A stretch of DNA of 36,703 bases from Pseudomonadota bacterium (GCA_021324135.1 JAJPJO010000425.1:1-36703), one strand, 5' to 3'; counted from the stretch's first letter, positions 22,810 to 32,145 are shown. The notes: generated by a model not told the origin, from the sequence alone. Numbers and translations: made by a program.

Positions 22810-23733
22810 CTAAACACGCTGCTCAGCTGGAATTTTATTTCTGCGAAACGCCGGAACGCGAGTGACTTCAACCGAGCACTGGGCGTGCATGGCGACAGCC
22901 TCCGAAACGCTTCCAAGGACGAATTTCTCGATTCCCTGGCGCCCATGAGAGCCGAGCATTATCACGTCCGCCGGCCATTCTTTTGCCGCCTCGAGAATCT
23001 TCGCCCGTGGCTCACCCTGAATCACGAGGATGTTAGCAACTTCTGATCCGAATCGATCGTTGATTCTCTGCGCTGATTGGCGAAGCCATATTTGATGCGA
23101 CTCTAACTTTTCATCCAGATGCCGATCGATAGTAGAGGCGAATTCTACATCCGGATCGAACAATATGTTCTCGTCAAGCGAAGGCATAACATGCAGGCAA
23201 CGGAATCTGGTTTCCTCGGGCCAGGGAACTCTCAAGGCATGCTCGACCATATTCCTGGAATGCTCGGACTCGTCCATTGCAATGAGCACATTCAAGCCTT
23301 CGCCGCGACGATCGGGACGGTCCGGTCGGACAATTCGAACAGCGCATTTCGCCAGCGACAGAACATCTCTGGAGACGCTTCCCAACACGAACTCCGTCAT
23401 ACCTCTGCGTCCGTGGGATCCAACCATAATGAGATCGGCGGGCCAGTCATTGGCGCAATCGAGAATGCTTTCCACAATGAATCCGTCAAATACCTCACCT
23501 GTGACATTAACGGATTCATGAGTCTTTTGAAGCTGCTCTACAGTTGAATCAACAAGCTGCTTTGCAGCCAACCTCTGCCTTTCTTTGGCGCCGGGAATGG
23601 CGGCAAGCGAACTGAGGTCTCCCAGTGCTGTCACCACCTTCAATTCACTGGCAAACGCACACCTCATCTTGGTTGCATATTCTATTGCTTGCCTGGAGCA
23701 GATAGACCCGTCAATCGCAAACAGAATTTTCAT
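22810..23733 (-). CDS. Tandem-domain universal stress protein
   Basis: The 307-residue product is two UspA domains in one chain, as in E. coli UspE-type proteins. Each domain has the ATP-binding glycine signature G-x2-G-x9-G-S: 105-119 (GSHGRRGMTEFVLGS) and 261-275 (GSHGRQGIEKFVLGS). Strand starts are MKILFAIDGS and LNVLIAMDES. Universal stress proteins help survival under starvation, low oxygen or envelope stress, usually as ATP-sensing dimers. GGAG lies nine bases before the ATG. The gene is divergent from hsp20, and the 248-base spacer contains a long nested palindrome, suggesting shared stress control. Confidence 0.92.
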   Translation of the reverse strand: MKILFAIDGSICSRQAIEYATKMRCAFASELKVVTALGDLSSLAAIPGAKERQRLAAKQLVDSTVEQLQKTHESVNVTGEVFDGFIVESILDCANDWPADLIMVGSHGRRGMTEFVLGSVSRDVLSLAKCAVRIVRPDRPDRRGEGLNVLIAMDESEHSRNMVEHALRVPWPEETRFRCLHVMPSLDENILFDPDVEFASTIDRHLDEKLESHQIWLRQSAQRINDRFGSEVANILVIQGEPRAKILEAAKEWPADVIMLGSHGRQGIEKFVLGSVSEAVAMHAQCSVEVTRVPAFRRNKIPAEQRV

Positions 23734-23820
23734 AGGTGATCACTCCATGCTGCTACCACCAAGAGCAATCATTGCCCCTTTTATCCTTTTACATCACATC
23801 ACTCAACAATTCATCGGCAG

Positions 23821-23875
23821 AAAGAATGAATCAATTCTAGATCATCCGGTCGGATGTGAGTGAATCATTCTTTTT
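23821..23875. promoter_or_regulatory. Nested palindrome between usp and hsp20
   Basis: Outer arms AAAGAATGAATCA (23821-23833) and TGAATCATTCTTT (23861-23873) match as an inverted repeat at 12 of 13 positions. Centred between them is CATCC-GGTC-GGATG (23843-23856). It lies about 90-110 bases from each start codon of two divergent stress genes, so an operator for a dimeric regulator is the most likely role. It does not match the CIRCE heat-shock element. Confidence 0.5.
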
Positions 23876-23981
23876 GCAGATGGCCCCGGCAGGGTTATGC
23901 ACGAAAATTTTGGCAGGTTCGCAGAGTGCAGTAGGAAAAGGCGAACAAGCAAATTTAAGAGAGAAGTGAGAGGAGAAATTT

Positions 23982-24479
23982 ATGACGACTATTGTACCTG
24001 TCAAACAAGACACGAAGGAAAACGGCGGGAAGCTGGCAAAGAGAGCTCCTTTCTATAACTTACAGGAAGAGATGAATCGCCTCTTTGACGAATTCCGGCA
24101 TGGCATTGGTTTTCACAGACCGCAATGGCTGGAGCCAATGACTGATTTCGATGCGAAAGTCGATATGAAAGACACTGACAAAGAAGTCATCATTACAGCC
24201 GAGCTTCCGGGCGTTGAAATGAAGGATATAGAGGTCTCTCTGCAAGAGCATGCAGTGATCATCAAGGGAGAAAAGCGTTTCGAAAAAGAGGAGAAGGACA
24301 AGAACTATTACAGAATGGAACGTAGCTATGGTTCATTCTCCCGGGTCTTGCCTTTGCCCTGCTCTATAGATCGTGATGCTGTAGAGGCTGTGTACAAGCA
24401 CGGTATTCTGAAGGTGACGCTGCCTAAGTCTAAAGAGACGATCAGCAACCAGAAGAAGATTGATGTGAAGCAAGGCTAG
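23982..24479 (+). CDS. Hsp20/alpha-crystallin family small heat-shock protein
   Basis: A 165-residue ATP-independent holdase that binds unfolding proteins as oligomers. The alpha-crystallin domain runs from about residue 52 (TDFDAKVDMKDTDKEV) through the ELPGV motif (74-78) to the signature HGILKVTLPK (140-149). The C-terminal I-x-I/V anchor is present as Ile160-Asp-Val162. The N-terminal arm contains the common FDEFRHGIG stretch. A strong AGAGGAGA site precedes the ATG. Divergence from a universal stress protein gene across a palindromic spacer supports stress-induced expression. Confidence 0.95.
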   Translation: MTTIVPVKQDTKENGGKLAKRAPFYNLQEEMNRLFDEFRHGIGFHRPQWLEPMTDFDAKVDMKDTDKEVIITAELPGVEMKDIEVSLQEHAVIIKGEKRFEKEEKDKNYYRMERSYGSFSRVLPLPCSIDRDAVEAVYKHGILKVTLPKSKETISNQKKIDVKQG

Positions 24480-24500
24480 AAAGCCTGCAAGCATATTGCC

Positions 24501-24532
24501 GAGAGGGTGTTGTCGAAAGGCGACACCCTCTC
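24501..24532 (+). terminator. Strong hairpin downstream of hsp20
   Basis: GAGAGGGTGT (24501-24510) pairs with ACACCCTCTC (24523-24532), a 10-bp stem with a 12-nt loop that can extend internally. It starts 22 bases after the stop. No T-run follows, so terminator function is likely by position only. Confidence 0.5.
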
Positions 24533-24667
24533 CGATCTGATGTACGAACCTCGTCCAAAGGAATTAGGCAGGATCATCCCTTGTGCCCATGCGTCATTCA
24601 TGCTTGATACCCGACAATAGCAGACGAGTGAATTAAGGCGTACAACAAGAATTGAGGAGTTGATGCT

Positions 24668-25492
24668 TTGTTCAAGGCGCGACCGAAACGAATCTCAGTG
24701 CTTGCTATATTCTGGCTGGCTGCATTTGCCATGATCGCCGTCCAGCCCGGCTGCGCCGCCACCACATATGGTGAACCTGCAGAACTTCACAAACTCGGCT
24801 CGGAGCTCATGAGATTGCTTCATGGAAAACAAGATCCTAAAGCAAGCGGTGAAGGATCCTCGACACGGTCTAATACACAGATCCGAAGCTCCGATACAGG
24901 AAAAGAATCGAATTCGCAACCAGCAAGCGAGTGGATAACCGTGCCTGCATGGCTTGCAGGTACGTGGCAGGCCGATTCTCAGGTAATATTGCAGTCTTAC
25001 AACTTCATGCAAAGACGGCATGTGATCGCACAACCATATGTGATTCGCATCTCCAGGCAGAGCGTCATCGGCGGAAAACAGGATGCAGACGGTAAGTTCT
25101 ACCACTACGTAGGCAAGCCTTATGAACGGCGCATAGACACGGACACATATACCGAAGTGCAGCGGATTGAAAAGGTAATTCTTCTGCCCGGTGGTCCGCC
25201 CACAGTTTCAGTGAAGTGCTTCGCGTTGGTCAAACGAATCGATAAAGAAACGCAGCGATTGATCGATGAATTCAAGGAAGAAACCGTGACCACCTATTTG
25301 CCGTTGCAAGACGATTTGATGGTGGCTAACTTTGCCGTGAGCGATTTTGATCTCGCCGGCAACCCTACGCATCGGTCGTTTAGCATGTGCCTGGAGTCGA
25401 GAGTGCAACCACTGCCACCACAAGAGATAGAGGAACGAAGAGAGTCGCGAGCCATGGCGGCACCAAGAATTGCAAGCAGCGCCAGGGAGTGA
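24668..25492 (+). CDS. Exported protein, possibly a lipoprotein, unknown function
   Basis: The 274-residue product starts at TTG 24668 (GAGGAG about ten bases upstream). It begins with a basic stretch, a hydrophobic core (ISVLAIFWLAAFAMIAV) and QPGC, which could be a lipobox with Cys about 29. A disordered Ser/Thr/Gly-rich linker (about 55-85) precedes a domain starting VPAWLAGTWQADSQVIL. This is beta-rich, with alternating hydrophobic strands and a layout reminiscent of lipocalin-type barrels; no specific family is recognised. The region after about 255 is Arg/Ala-rich. It stands just before the first membrane kinase and is probably part of the envelope-directed gene set. Confidence 0.65.
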   Translation: MFKARPKRISVLAIFWLAAFAMIAVQPGCAATTYGEPAELHKLGSELMRLLHGKQDPKASGEGSSTRSNTQIRSSDTGKESNSQPASEWITVPAWLAGTWQADSQVILQSYNFMQRRHVIAQPYVIRISRQSVIGGKQDADGKFYHYVGKPYERRIDTDTYTEVQRIEKVILLPGGPPTVSVKCFALVKRIDKETQRLIDEFKEETVTTYLPLQDDLMVANFAVSDFDLAGNPTHRSFSMCLESRVQPLPPQEIEERRESRAMAAPRIASSARE

Positions 25493-25645
25493 TTACCTCA
25501 AGCAGAGCGCGGCTTGATAAGGATAAGCGAGCCAGGCATATGCAGTGGAGCTCCGATGCCCAGCCGAGTTTTCGTCGACTAATGATGGGGATCATGTTAG
25601 ACTTGTTAGGCCCTCTCTCCATTGGCCGTTCAGCGTGCATTGCTC

Positions 25646-27259
25646 ATGTCTTTCGATAAGACCTCCGATTCAGTGCAAAACGAGCCAGCAATAGCAGCAG
25701 CCGAGCCGCGAATCTTCGAGCCCGGCACAATTGCTTTTGGACATTTTGAAATTATTGAGAGGATTGGTGCGGGCGCTATGGGCGTCGTGTACAAGGCTCG
25801 GAACACGCTTTTGAATACCGAAGTGGCGCTGAAAGTTCTGCACCCCCGAATCATACAGCAGAGCGACGTGCTCAGGTTTCAAAAGGAAGCGCGCACTCTG
25901 GCAAAGATGAATCATGCCAATCTGGCGCGAATCTACGACTTCGGCTTCTCTGATGGCGCACCGTATTTGGTGATGGAATATGTCGACGGTCCGACGCTGG
26001 CTCAGGTGCTCCAGAGTCAGAAACAGCTCGAATTACCCGAGTTAGTTGAAATATTTTCGCAAATCACCAAAGCGCTTGCGCACGCTCACAGCAAGCAAGT
26101 GATACATCGTGATCTAAAGCCCGGAAACATCATTTTAGCGAAAATTGATGGCGCCGAAACGCGTGCCGTGATCGTCGATTTTGGGTTGGCAAAATTGCCG
26201 CAAGGCGGCCACGAGAACTATTTGACTCAAGCAGGCGCGTTCGTCGGCAGCCCTCTTTATGCCAGCCCCGAGCAGGCTACAGGTTCTGCCGTTTCGACCC
26301 ATAGCGATCTCTATTCGCTTGGTTGCCTCATGTTTCACTGTCTCGCCGGGCAGCCGCCCTTTGTCGGCGCGCACACACTCGAAACATTGATGTTGCACAA
26401 AGAAGCGCCGCCACCTTTGCATTTATTAGAGAAGCGGCATCTCCCTGATGAGTTGATTGCGCTGCTGGCTCGTCTTTTGCAAAAGGATCCCGGAAGGCGA
26501 GGTCATGCCTTCGATGTAGAAAGAGCATTGGTGAATCTGCAAGAGGCTATTTCAAGCGGACAATCGAACCGTTTCAACGAGCAAGAAGTTAAGCATATGT
26601 CGGGCAAAAACGCCCCGCGCTCATCGATGAAAATTACGGGACGGCAGGCGATTCTGTTCGGTCTCGTCGGTCTGCTGATTGTGGTCCCTCTGATCGCCTT
26701 TTTACTGCGCGTGCAGCCCGAGGAAGCCCCGACCTCGTCGAAAGTTAGCACCATATATGATGGCGAGCACAGAGACACTGAGAGTGTGGGAGCGCTGTTC
26801 GAAAAAAACGCTCTCGATCGTTCGCAGAATGATGCATCAACTATTGCGCACGCCATGCGAGACTTCGCCACCTCCAACGACGCGCAGGAGGAAGAAATCA
26901 GAGGCAGGCTGCGGCAAGCGGTGGTCTTGTATTTTCACGAGGAGTTCGAGCGCTCATACGCTGAATGCTCGCGATGTTTGCATGCTCAATGCGACCCTTT
27001 AAGGCGGAGCTCGCTGACCTACCAAAAGACGCTGGTGACGTCACTTTTGTGTGCAACCGCCTTGCATCGCAGCAAAGATGCCGCTGGATTTGAGAAGGAA
27101 CTCCTTGTATGTCCAATGGATAGCGTTGAGCGCCGAGCTTCTATCGAATGGCTGCGAGATGGTAATGCAGTCCTGGTCAAAACGCATAAGCCGGGAAATA
27201 ACGTACAAAATCTCATCAGACGTCTCGAAACCGACCAAAAAAGCAATTTCGGGAACTGA
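25646..27259 (+). CDS. Membrane Ser/Thr protein kinase (Hanks type)
   Basis: The kinase domain (about 33-280 from this start) has the Gly loop RIGAGAMGVVYKAR, the VAIK-type lysine in VALKVLH, catalytic HRDLKPGN, DFG metal motif (IVDFGLAK) and an ASPEQA activation-segment end, so it should be active. One membrane segment follows (about 334-355, AILFGLVGLLIVVPLIAFLL). An external domain of about 180 residues has Cys-containing repeats (YAECSRCLHAQCDP) and helices resembling a short TPR-like array, but no PASTA domain. The start is uncertain: a TTG at 25622 would add eight residues, and neither has a good ribosome site. It is followed by an S13 carboxypeptidase gene. Confidence 0.9.
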   Translation: MSFDKTSDSVQNEPAIAAAEPRIFEPGTIAFGHFEIIERIGAGAMGVVYKARNTLLNTEVALKVLHPRIIQQSDVLRFQKEARTLAKMNHANLARIYDFGFSDGAPYLVMEYVDGPTLAQVLQSQKQLELPELVEIFSQITKALAHAHSKQVIHRDLKPGNIILAKIDGAETRAVIVDFGLAKLPQGGHENYLTQAGAFVGSPLYASPEQATGSAVSTHSDLYSLGCLMFHCLAGQPPFVGAHTLETLMLHKEAPPPLHLLEKRHLPDELIALLARLLQKDPGRRGHAFDVERALVNLQEAISSGQSNRFNEQEVKHMSGKNAPRSSMKITGRQAILFGLVGLLIVVPLIAFLLRVQPEEAPTSSKVSTIYDGEHRDTESVGALFEKNALDRSQNDASTIAHAMRDFATSNDAQEEEIRGRLRQAVVLYFHEEFERSYAECSRCLHAQCDPLRRSSLTYQKTLVTSLLCATALHRSKDAAGFEKELLVCPMDSVERRASIEWLRDGNAVLVKTHKPGNNVQNLIRRLETDQKSNFGN

Positions 27260-27475
27260 TACCGCCCAGGGTGCGTCCATGTAAATTACCTGAGTCTGCC
27301 GGACGACTTCCCTCACTTGGCGACCGATATATGAGCTTGTGCAAAAGTCTAATGAAAGCGGCTCAGGCACTACTAGTCAGCCTAACAGAAGCGCATACTT
27401 TGCCGCTTTAGGGGTACAAATAGATCAGCTCGATTAAAATCCACTCTTACTCGGTCTTTTCACTGGAGGCATGGC

Positions 27476-28780
27476 ATGGCAAGCACGCTACTACTGAGCC
27501 GTAGTTCAAAGCAGCGCCGGACAGGCATTGGGGAGCGCAAAGCTGTACTTTCGGGCGCCATTGCTCTTCTTCTGGCTTTTTCCGTGTCGGCTGCCCAGCC
27601 GGCCGAAGCCAGGCATCGCCACCATGGCTCCTCCTCCAAACACCATCATTCCTTGCGCCATCACCTGGCCGGCATTGGCAGGCACCTCCTGGGGCGAAGG
27701 CACCGCGGCGCTCACCAGCACGTAGCCGCTAGAATCCATCACGAAATTGGCATGCTCGTTTTAACCGAAAATGGCGAAACCGTGGTGGATAAGATGTCGA
27801 GCAACGAGTTCAATCCTGCCTCGGTCGTGAAGGTAATTACGGCTTATGGGGCGCTGTCGAAGTTCGGTCCCAATCATCGCTTCAACACCGATATTTACAT
27901 GGATGGCGAGCTCGATCATGAAACCGGAATCCTGAATGGCGACCTTTACCTCAAGGGTTGCGATCCGGATTTCGAGAAACAAGATGCTGAGGCGGTGGCG
28001 CGCGCCCTGAAGCAGCAGGGCGTTAAGGAGATTCGCGGAAAGCTGATCGTCGATCCGAAGTTCTCCTATCGTTCCGACCCCAACCCTCATAACTCGGCTG
28101 CCAGTGTCGCGCGAATATTTCGCAGCGGCAATGTCGCATGCCGCCTGCCTATCGACAAAGGCGCTGCCGTCGGCGCCGTTCCTGAGAATGCCGAGCACAT
28201 CGGGCAGTTCGAGTCAGAGACCTTGCGCGAAACGCTCAAGCGCGTGTTGAGCTTCTCACTCAACCGAGTCGCGGAGCAAATTGGTCGCACCATCGGCGGT
28301 GTAGACGAGCTGGAGAATATCGTTTCTCAAGAAGCAGGGCTGGCACCGGGTTCGCTGAAGCTGGCGAGCGCGAGCGGGCTCGGACAAAGTCGCGTGAAGC
28401 CGCGCGACATGATGCTCATTTTGAAGTCGCTGCGCGGCAAACTGCAAGCCAACGGCCTGGACTATCAGGACATCTTCCCAGTGGCCGGCATCGATCCGGG
28501 CACTCTGGATGAGCGTTTCACAGCTCCTGAGGAGCGGGGAAGCGTGGTCGCCAAAACTGGAACTTTGCCGGGGACTGATGGCGGAACCAGCGCCCTTGCC
28601 GGGATGTGCTCCGCACAACAAGAGAATCTCTACTTTGTAATCTTTTGCTGGCACGGCAGCGTTCCGGCGTTCCGGCATCAACAGGACGAAATCATTCGCC
28701 AGCTGCAAGCCAGGCATGGCGGTCCCAAGCCGCTCGAATATCGGCGCGTACCCGGCGATCAGGAAGTGCAGTTGAACTAG
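27476..28780 (+). CDS. dacB: D-alanyl-D-alanine carboxypeptidase, PBP4/DacB type (S13)
   Basis: A penicillin-binding protein that cleaves D-Ala-D-Ala and possibly cross-bridges in the periplasm. The three active-site motifs are present: Ser116-x-x-Lys119 (PASVVK), Ser261-x-Asn263 (SLN) and Lys360-Thr-Gly362 (AKTGTLPGT). The S13 assignment follows from the inserted domain between the first two motifs (about 125-240, with GDLYLKGCDPDF). At 434 residues it is shorter than E. coli PBP4. An N-terminal signal (AIALLLAFSVSA) is followed by a striking His/Arg-rich segment (about 46-83). GGAGG lies six bases before this ATG. Its last bases overlap the end of the convergent hydrolase gene: one CTAG provides both stops. 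Confidence 0.88.
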   Translation: MASTLLLSRSSKQRRTGIGERKAVLSGAIALLLAFSVSAAQPAEARHRHHGSSSKHHHSLRHHLAGIGRHLLGRRHRGAHQHVAARIHHEIGMLVLTENGETVVDKMSSNEFNPASVVKVITAYGALSKFGPNHRFNTDIYMDGELDHETGILNGDLYLKGCDPDFEKQDAEAVARALKQQGVKEIRGKLIVDPKFSYRSDPNPHNSAASVARIFRSGNVACRLPIDKGAAVGAVPENAEHIGQFESETLRETLKRVLSFSLNRVAEQIGRTIGGVDELENIVSQEAGLAPGSLKLASASGLGQSRVKPRDMMLILKSLRGKLQANGLDYQDIFPVAGIDPGTLDERFTAPEERGSVVAKTGTLPGTDGGTSALAGMCSAQQENLYFVIFCWHGSVPAFRHQQDEIIRQLQARHGGPKPLEYRRVPGDQEVQLN

Positions 28781-30120
28781 TTACGATTTTTCTGGTCCGC
28801 TTTGCCGCTCTTGTCCAGCCTGTTCAAGTTGACGACTCGCAGGCAAGATCCGCCTGAATCATCTTTGTCTGCCTCGGACTGGGCACCAGATACGGTGTGC
28901 TCCAGATTATTGGTTTTCCTGAAGCGCCATCGAGCCAGCGCCGCCAGTTTGTTTCCATCGCCAACCTGTTCTCTGACCAGCTCCAGCCCTTCTCCCGGTT
29001 TACCCGTGCGGCTCATGCTTGCCACCAGAGCTGATGGCAGGCGATGTCCGAGTCCTTTTGAATCCAGGTCTGTAAAATCGATTTTTTCAAACCGCCGCTT
29101 CATCGGCGCCTGACCAGGAGCTTGATTGGGACCCTCGATTTTCGGGAGCATCTCGAGCACCGGACCTATATCTTCGCCCAATCGATAGTACCCGCCGTAC
29201 ATCATCTGAGCAAAGGACAGCATCTTGTCGCGCTCGGACACATAGAGGCGAACCTTGACTCCCCGGCTGTGGTAGTGCATCACATAATGCATGAAGGTCC
29301 CAGCGTCGATGTCCGGAGACACCAACGCGGCATCACCAAAGACCAGGCGTGTTCTTCTCATCGCGTGAGTGGCGCGTGCCACGAGACGGTTGCCCATGCT
29401 GTGCGCTACCAGCGTCACTTGCATTTCAGGGTGCTCCGCCAGCAGCGTTTCGACATTTTGGCAAAAACGATTAAAGTGCTCCTGAGACCATTCACAGTTT
29501 CCTTCATCAATGTGGTAGGCTTTGAGCTTTCCTATCGATGGCCACGAGTAAGCGATCGTCGGGCACTCCATGAAGTATGCCAATTCAGCGGCGTCGATGG
29601 CGGCATCCTCAAATGTTTCTGCGGCGCCATGCACAAAAATGCAAAGGCGATTTGTGCCTGAATCTGCCACCGCTTTTGCCACCATGGCAAAGAATTGCGC
29701 TTTATTCTCCTCGTCTTTTCCAGTCTCTATGCGCTCTTTCTTTGAATACTTCGCGTTTGGCGCCTGGCCGCCGGATGCCACTCGCCAGCCAAGTTGCTGT
29801 GCTGATGAGTTGTCTTTGCTGATGGTGTGATGCGGAAGCGGAACCAGAGCCGTTCCATAATACATCTCATGCAGGCAAACAACGGGATATTTGCGGGCAG
29901 CACCAAAGGTTTCATCGGTTGAATTACGATCGGTAACGTAGAAGATCGGGATAATCACGTTTGGTGATTGGGCAGCCAGTGTTTGATCGGGAGTGAAAAC
30001 AGTGAAGACGATAGAGAAAAAGATAGTTGAAAGAAGAAGCACCGGCCTGCTCGAGGCGTTTAGTGTTGGAAAGCTAGGAAAGTATGCCCAATTCCCTTTT
30101 GAAGCTCGTTTTAATGGCAT
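28777..30120 (-). CDS. Exported alpha/beta hydrolase, DUF900 type
   Basis: From the ATG at 30120 the product has 447 residues with a signal/anchor segment (PVLLLSTIFFSIVFTVF, ending near TLAAQS). The domain opening VIIPIFYVTDRN and the later core are typical of DUF900 alpha/beta hydrolases: an oxyanion-side FVHGAAETF (about 162-170), the nucleophile elbow VAHSMGNR with Ser241, and a late GLGHRL histidine. The substrate is unknown; lipids or envelope esters are plausible. After the catalytic core comes a charged tail of about 80 residues. A TTG start at 30198 would add 26 residues and leave only eight bases to the divergent kinase. No strong ribosome site decides this. Confidence 0.82.
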   Translation of the reverse strand: MPLKRASKGNWAYFPSFPTLNASSRPVLLLSTIFFSIVFTVFTPDQTLAAQSPNVIIPIFYVTDRNSTDETFGAARKYPVVCLHEMYYGTALVPLPHHTISKDNSSAQQLGWRVASGGQAPNAKYSKKERIETGKDEENKAQFFAMVAKAVADSGTNRLCIFVHGAAETFEDAAIDAAELAYFMECPTIAYSWPSIGKLKAYHIDEGNCEWSQEHFNRFCQNVETLLAEHPEMQVTLVAHSMGNRLVARATHAMRRTRLVFGDAALVSPDIDAGTFMHYVMHYHSRGVKVRLYVSERDKMLSFAQMMYGGYYRLGEDIGPVLEMLPKIEGPNQAPGQAPMKRRFEKIDFTDLDSKGLGHRLPSALVASMSRTGKPGEGLELVREQVGDGNKLAALARWRFRKTNNLEHTVSGAQSEADKDDSGGSCLRVVNLNRLDKSGKADQKNRN

Positions 30121-30206
30121 GCTTGAGTCAACCCCACAGGAGAGTCGCTCTAAGATAGCAAATTGCAGGCTATCTGGGCATAACCAAAGGGTAAGCAATA
30201 ACTGAG

Positions 30207-32126
30207 TTGGCAGTGCAAGAACAAAAGGGACTAGACGAGGACCAGCAAGGCAGCAGCAGTGATTCTTCGGTCATTGCCGGGCGCTTTGAAATCTTATCGC
30301 TTATTGGCGAAGGAGCTAACGGGCGAGTCCTCAAGTGCTGGGATAAAATCCTGGACACGACCGTTGCAGCTAAAGTTCTCCACAGTCACACATCGGGCAT
30401 AAATATCGCCAGGTTGCAAAAGGAGGCCAAAGCAGCCGGGCGACTCGATCATCCAAACATCATCAGGATGATTGATTTTGGCGTAAGTGATGACAAGCGC
30501 CCATTTTTGATCATGGAATTTTGCCAGGGGCGGAGCCTCAAAGACGCCCTTGTAGAAAAGGGGCCCCTGCCTGAAGCCACATGCTTGCCGGTTTTTCTGC
30601 AGATTTGCCATGCACTCGACTATGCTCACAAACGCGGCGTGATCCACCGCGATGTTAAGCCATCAAATGTGATACTAATCGATTCAGGCACAGACGGGTG
30701 GACCGCCAAACTTTGTGACTTCGGACTGGCTAAGTTCGATTTCGACGAGCAGCAGTTGACGCGCGCCGATGCAATCGTCGGAACACCTGCATATCTCAGT
30801 CCGGAAGCGGCCCTTGGTCGAACCGTTGATGCCAGGTCCGATATTTACAGCTTGGGTTGCCTCATGTTCGAGACCTTGACCGGGCAACCGCCTTTCTCCG
30901 GTGCAACGGAAGTCGAGGTGTTAATGGCGCGCGTGCAGCAGAAGGCACCCTCCTTGCAGAAGCGCTCAGGCAAAAGATTTTCAGATGAGCTCGAACGCGT
31001 GCTCGAGATGTGTTTGCAAACCGAACCGGAAAAGCGGTTCCAATCGATCGCTGAATTGGAGCAAAGCTTGATCGCCTTGACCGACTTGGACGGCAATAAA
31101 AAGGATGATACTGTGCATGGTACCGCGGAACCGGCAAAACATTTAGTCGCCCCGCTGCTCGTAACAGAAGAAAAAGCGCCGGCTGCCCAGGCATCCGGAT
31201 GGCTTATTGTTGCTGTTTTGCTCATGCTGTCGGTCGGTGCCGCCTTTCTCATGTTTCGTTTCCTTGCCGATGATGCGGAGCAGTCGAAACAGACTCAAAA
31301 AAAGTCGGCTCTTTTCTTTGATGGCGAAACATCTGAAGCGGATCAGCATGTGCGCATCGAACACCGTGATGGCGTCGAATGGATCAGGTTGCATGGTTTC
31401 TGGACAGATAGTCATTTGAGCCGTGTACCTGACGCTGAATACATAGCGACCTCAAAAGATGCCTTTCGAGAGGACGGCTTCAAGTATTTGCTCAAGAAAC
31501 CCGTAGCCATAAAAGGTTTGGACCTGAGCCTCGATCGGGTCAGCGAGCAGAACTTCTCCTACATTGGACAAATGCACAAGCTGAGAATCTTGCGCATGGA
31601 AGCGACAATCGGGCTGACCTTGAATGACCTCAAGAGCATTTCGAACTGTCGAGATCTGGAAATAATATCTCTAAGAGATACCGAGATAACAGACGAGTTT
31701 ATTTCTGCTCTGGCAGGACTGCCAAAACTGCGGTGGCTCTCGCTCGCGCAATGCTCGAATCTTACCGGCTCGTCTTTCGATCAATTGTCTGACTTGCCAA
31801 ATCTGGAGTTCCTGGATCTGCAAGCACTACCAAACCTGGACAGGAGAAATTTAGTCAAACTTTCTAAACTTAACCGCCTCGAAGAGCTCGTCCTTAGTAG
31901 TGATGGTATTACAGATAGTGACCTGAGCGCGCTGGCGCTGGCAAATCTCGAGAATTTGTCATTAGCGGAGAATGAAATCACCGATGATGGACTGAAGAAA
32001 TTGGCTGCCATGGAAAACTTGCATTTCCTCGATCTCTCGCGCAACAATGGTGTGTCGCGTGCCGGCATTACTGCATTACACAAGTTACTGCCGCATTGCT
32101 CTATCAGTCCGTACTATGACCGCTAG
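30207..32126 (+). CDS. Membrane Ser/Thr kinase with extracytoplasmic leucine-rich repeats
   Basis: A 639-residue receptor-like kinase. The N-terminal kinase domain (about 27-290) has the loop LIGEGANGRVLKC, Lys56 (AAKVLH), HRDVKPSN (147-154), DFG (171-173) and LSPEAA, so catalysis is expected. A single membrane span (about 331-352, WLIVAVLLMLSVGAAFLMF) is followed by a linker and about seven leucine-rich repeats of roughly 24 residues (about 455-635), for example LEIISLRDTEITDEFISALA, then LENLSLAENEITDDGLKKLA. LRRs outside the membrane suggest ligand or protein sensing. The start is TTG at 30207; GTG at 30213 is possible. It is divergent from the DUF900 gene and convergent with the TPR-TonB gene. 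Confidence 0.92.
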   Translation: MAVQEQKGLDEDQQGSSSDSSVIAGRFEILSLIGEGANGRVLKCWDKILDTTVAAKVLHSHTSGINIARLQKEAKAAGRLDHPNIIRMIDFGVSDDKRPFLIMEFCQGRSLKDALVEKGPLPEATCLPVFLQICHALDYAHKRGVIHRDVKPSNVILIDSGTDGWTAKLCDFGLAKFDFDEQQLTRADAIVGTPAYLSPEAALGRTVDARSDIYSLGCLMFETLTGQPPFSGATEVEVLMARVQQKAPSLQKRSGKRFSDELERVLEMCLQTEPEKRFQSIAELEQSLIALTDLDGNKKDDTVHGTAEPAKHLVAPLLVTEEKAPAAQASGWLIVAVLLMLSVGAAFLMFRFLADDAEQSKQTQKKSALFFDGETSEADQHVRIEHRDGVEWIRLHGFWTDSHLSRVPDAEYIATSKDAFREDGFKYLLKKPVAIKGLDLSLDRVSEQNFSYIGQMHKLRILRMEATIGLTLNDLKSISNCRDLEIISLRDTEITDEFISALAGLPKLRWLSLAQCSNLTGSSFDQLSDLPNLEFLDLQALPNLDRRNLVKLSKLNRLEELVLSSDGITDSDLSALALANLENLSLAENEITDDGLKKLAAMENLHFLDLSRNNGVSRAGITALHKLLPHCSISPYYDR

Positions 32127-32145
32127 AGTATTCATTGATTGCAAT

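Noticed and set aside
23734-23981. CIRCE or sigma-32-type heat-shock element upstream of hsp20
   Set aside because: No TTAGCACTC-N9-GAGTGCTAA repeat and no convincing sigma-32 boxes were found.
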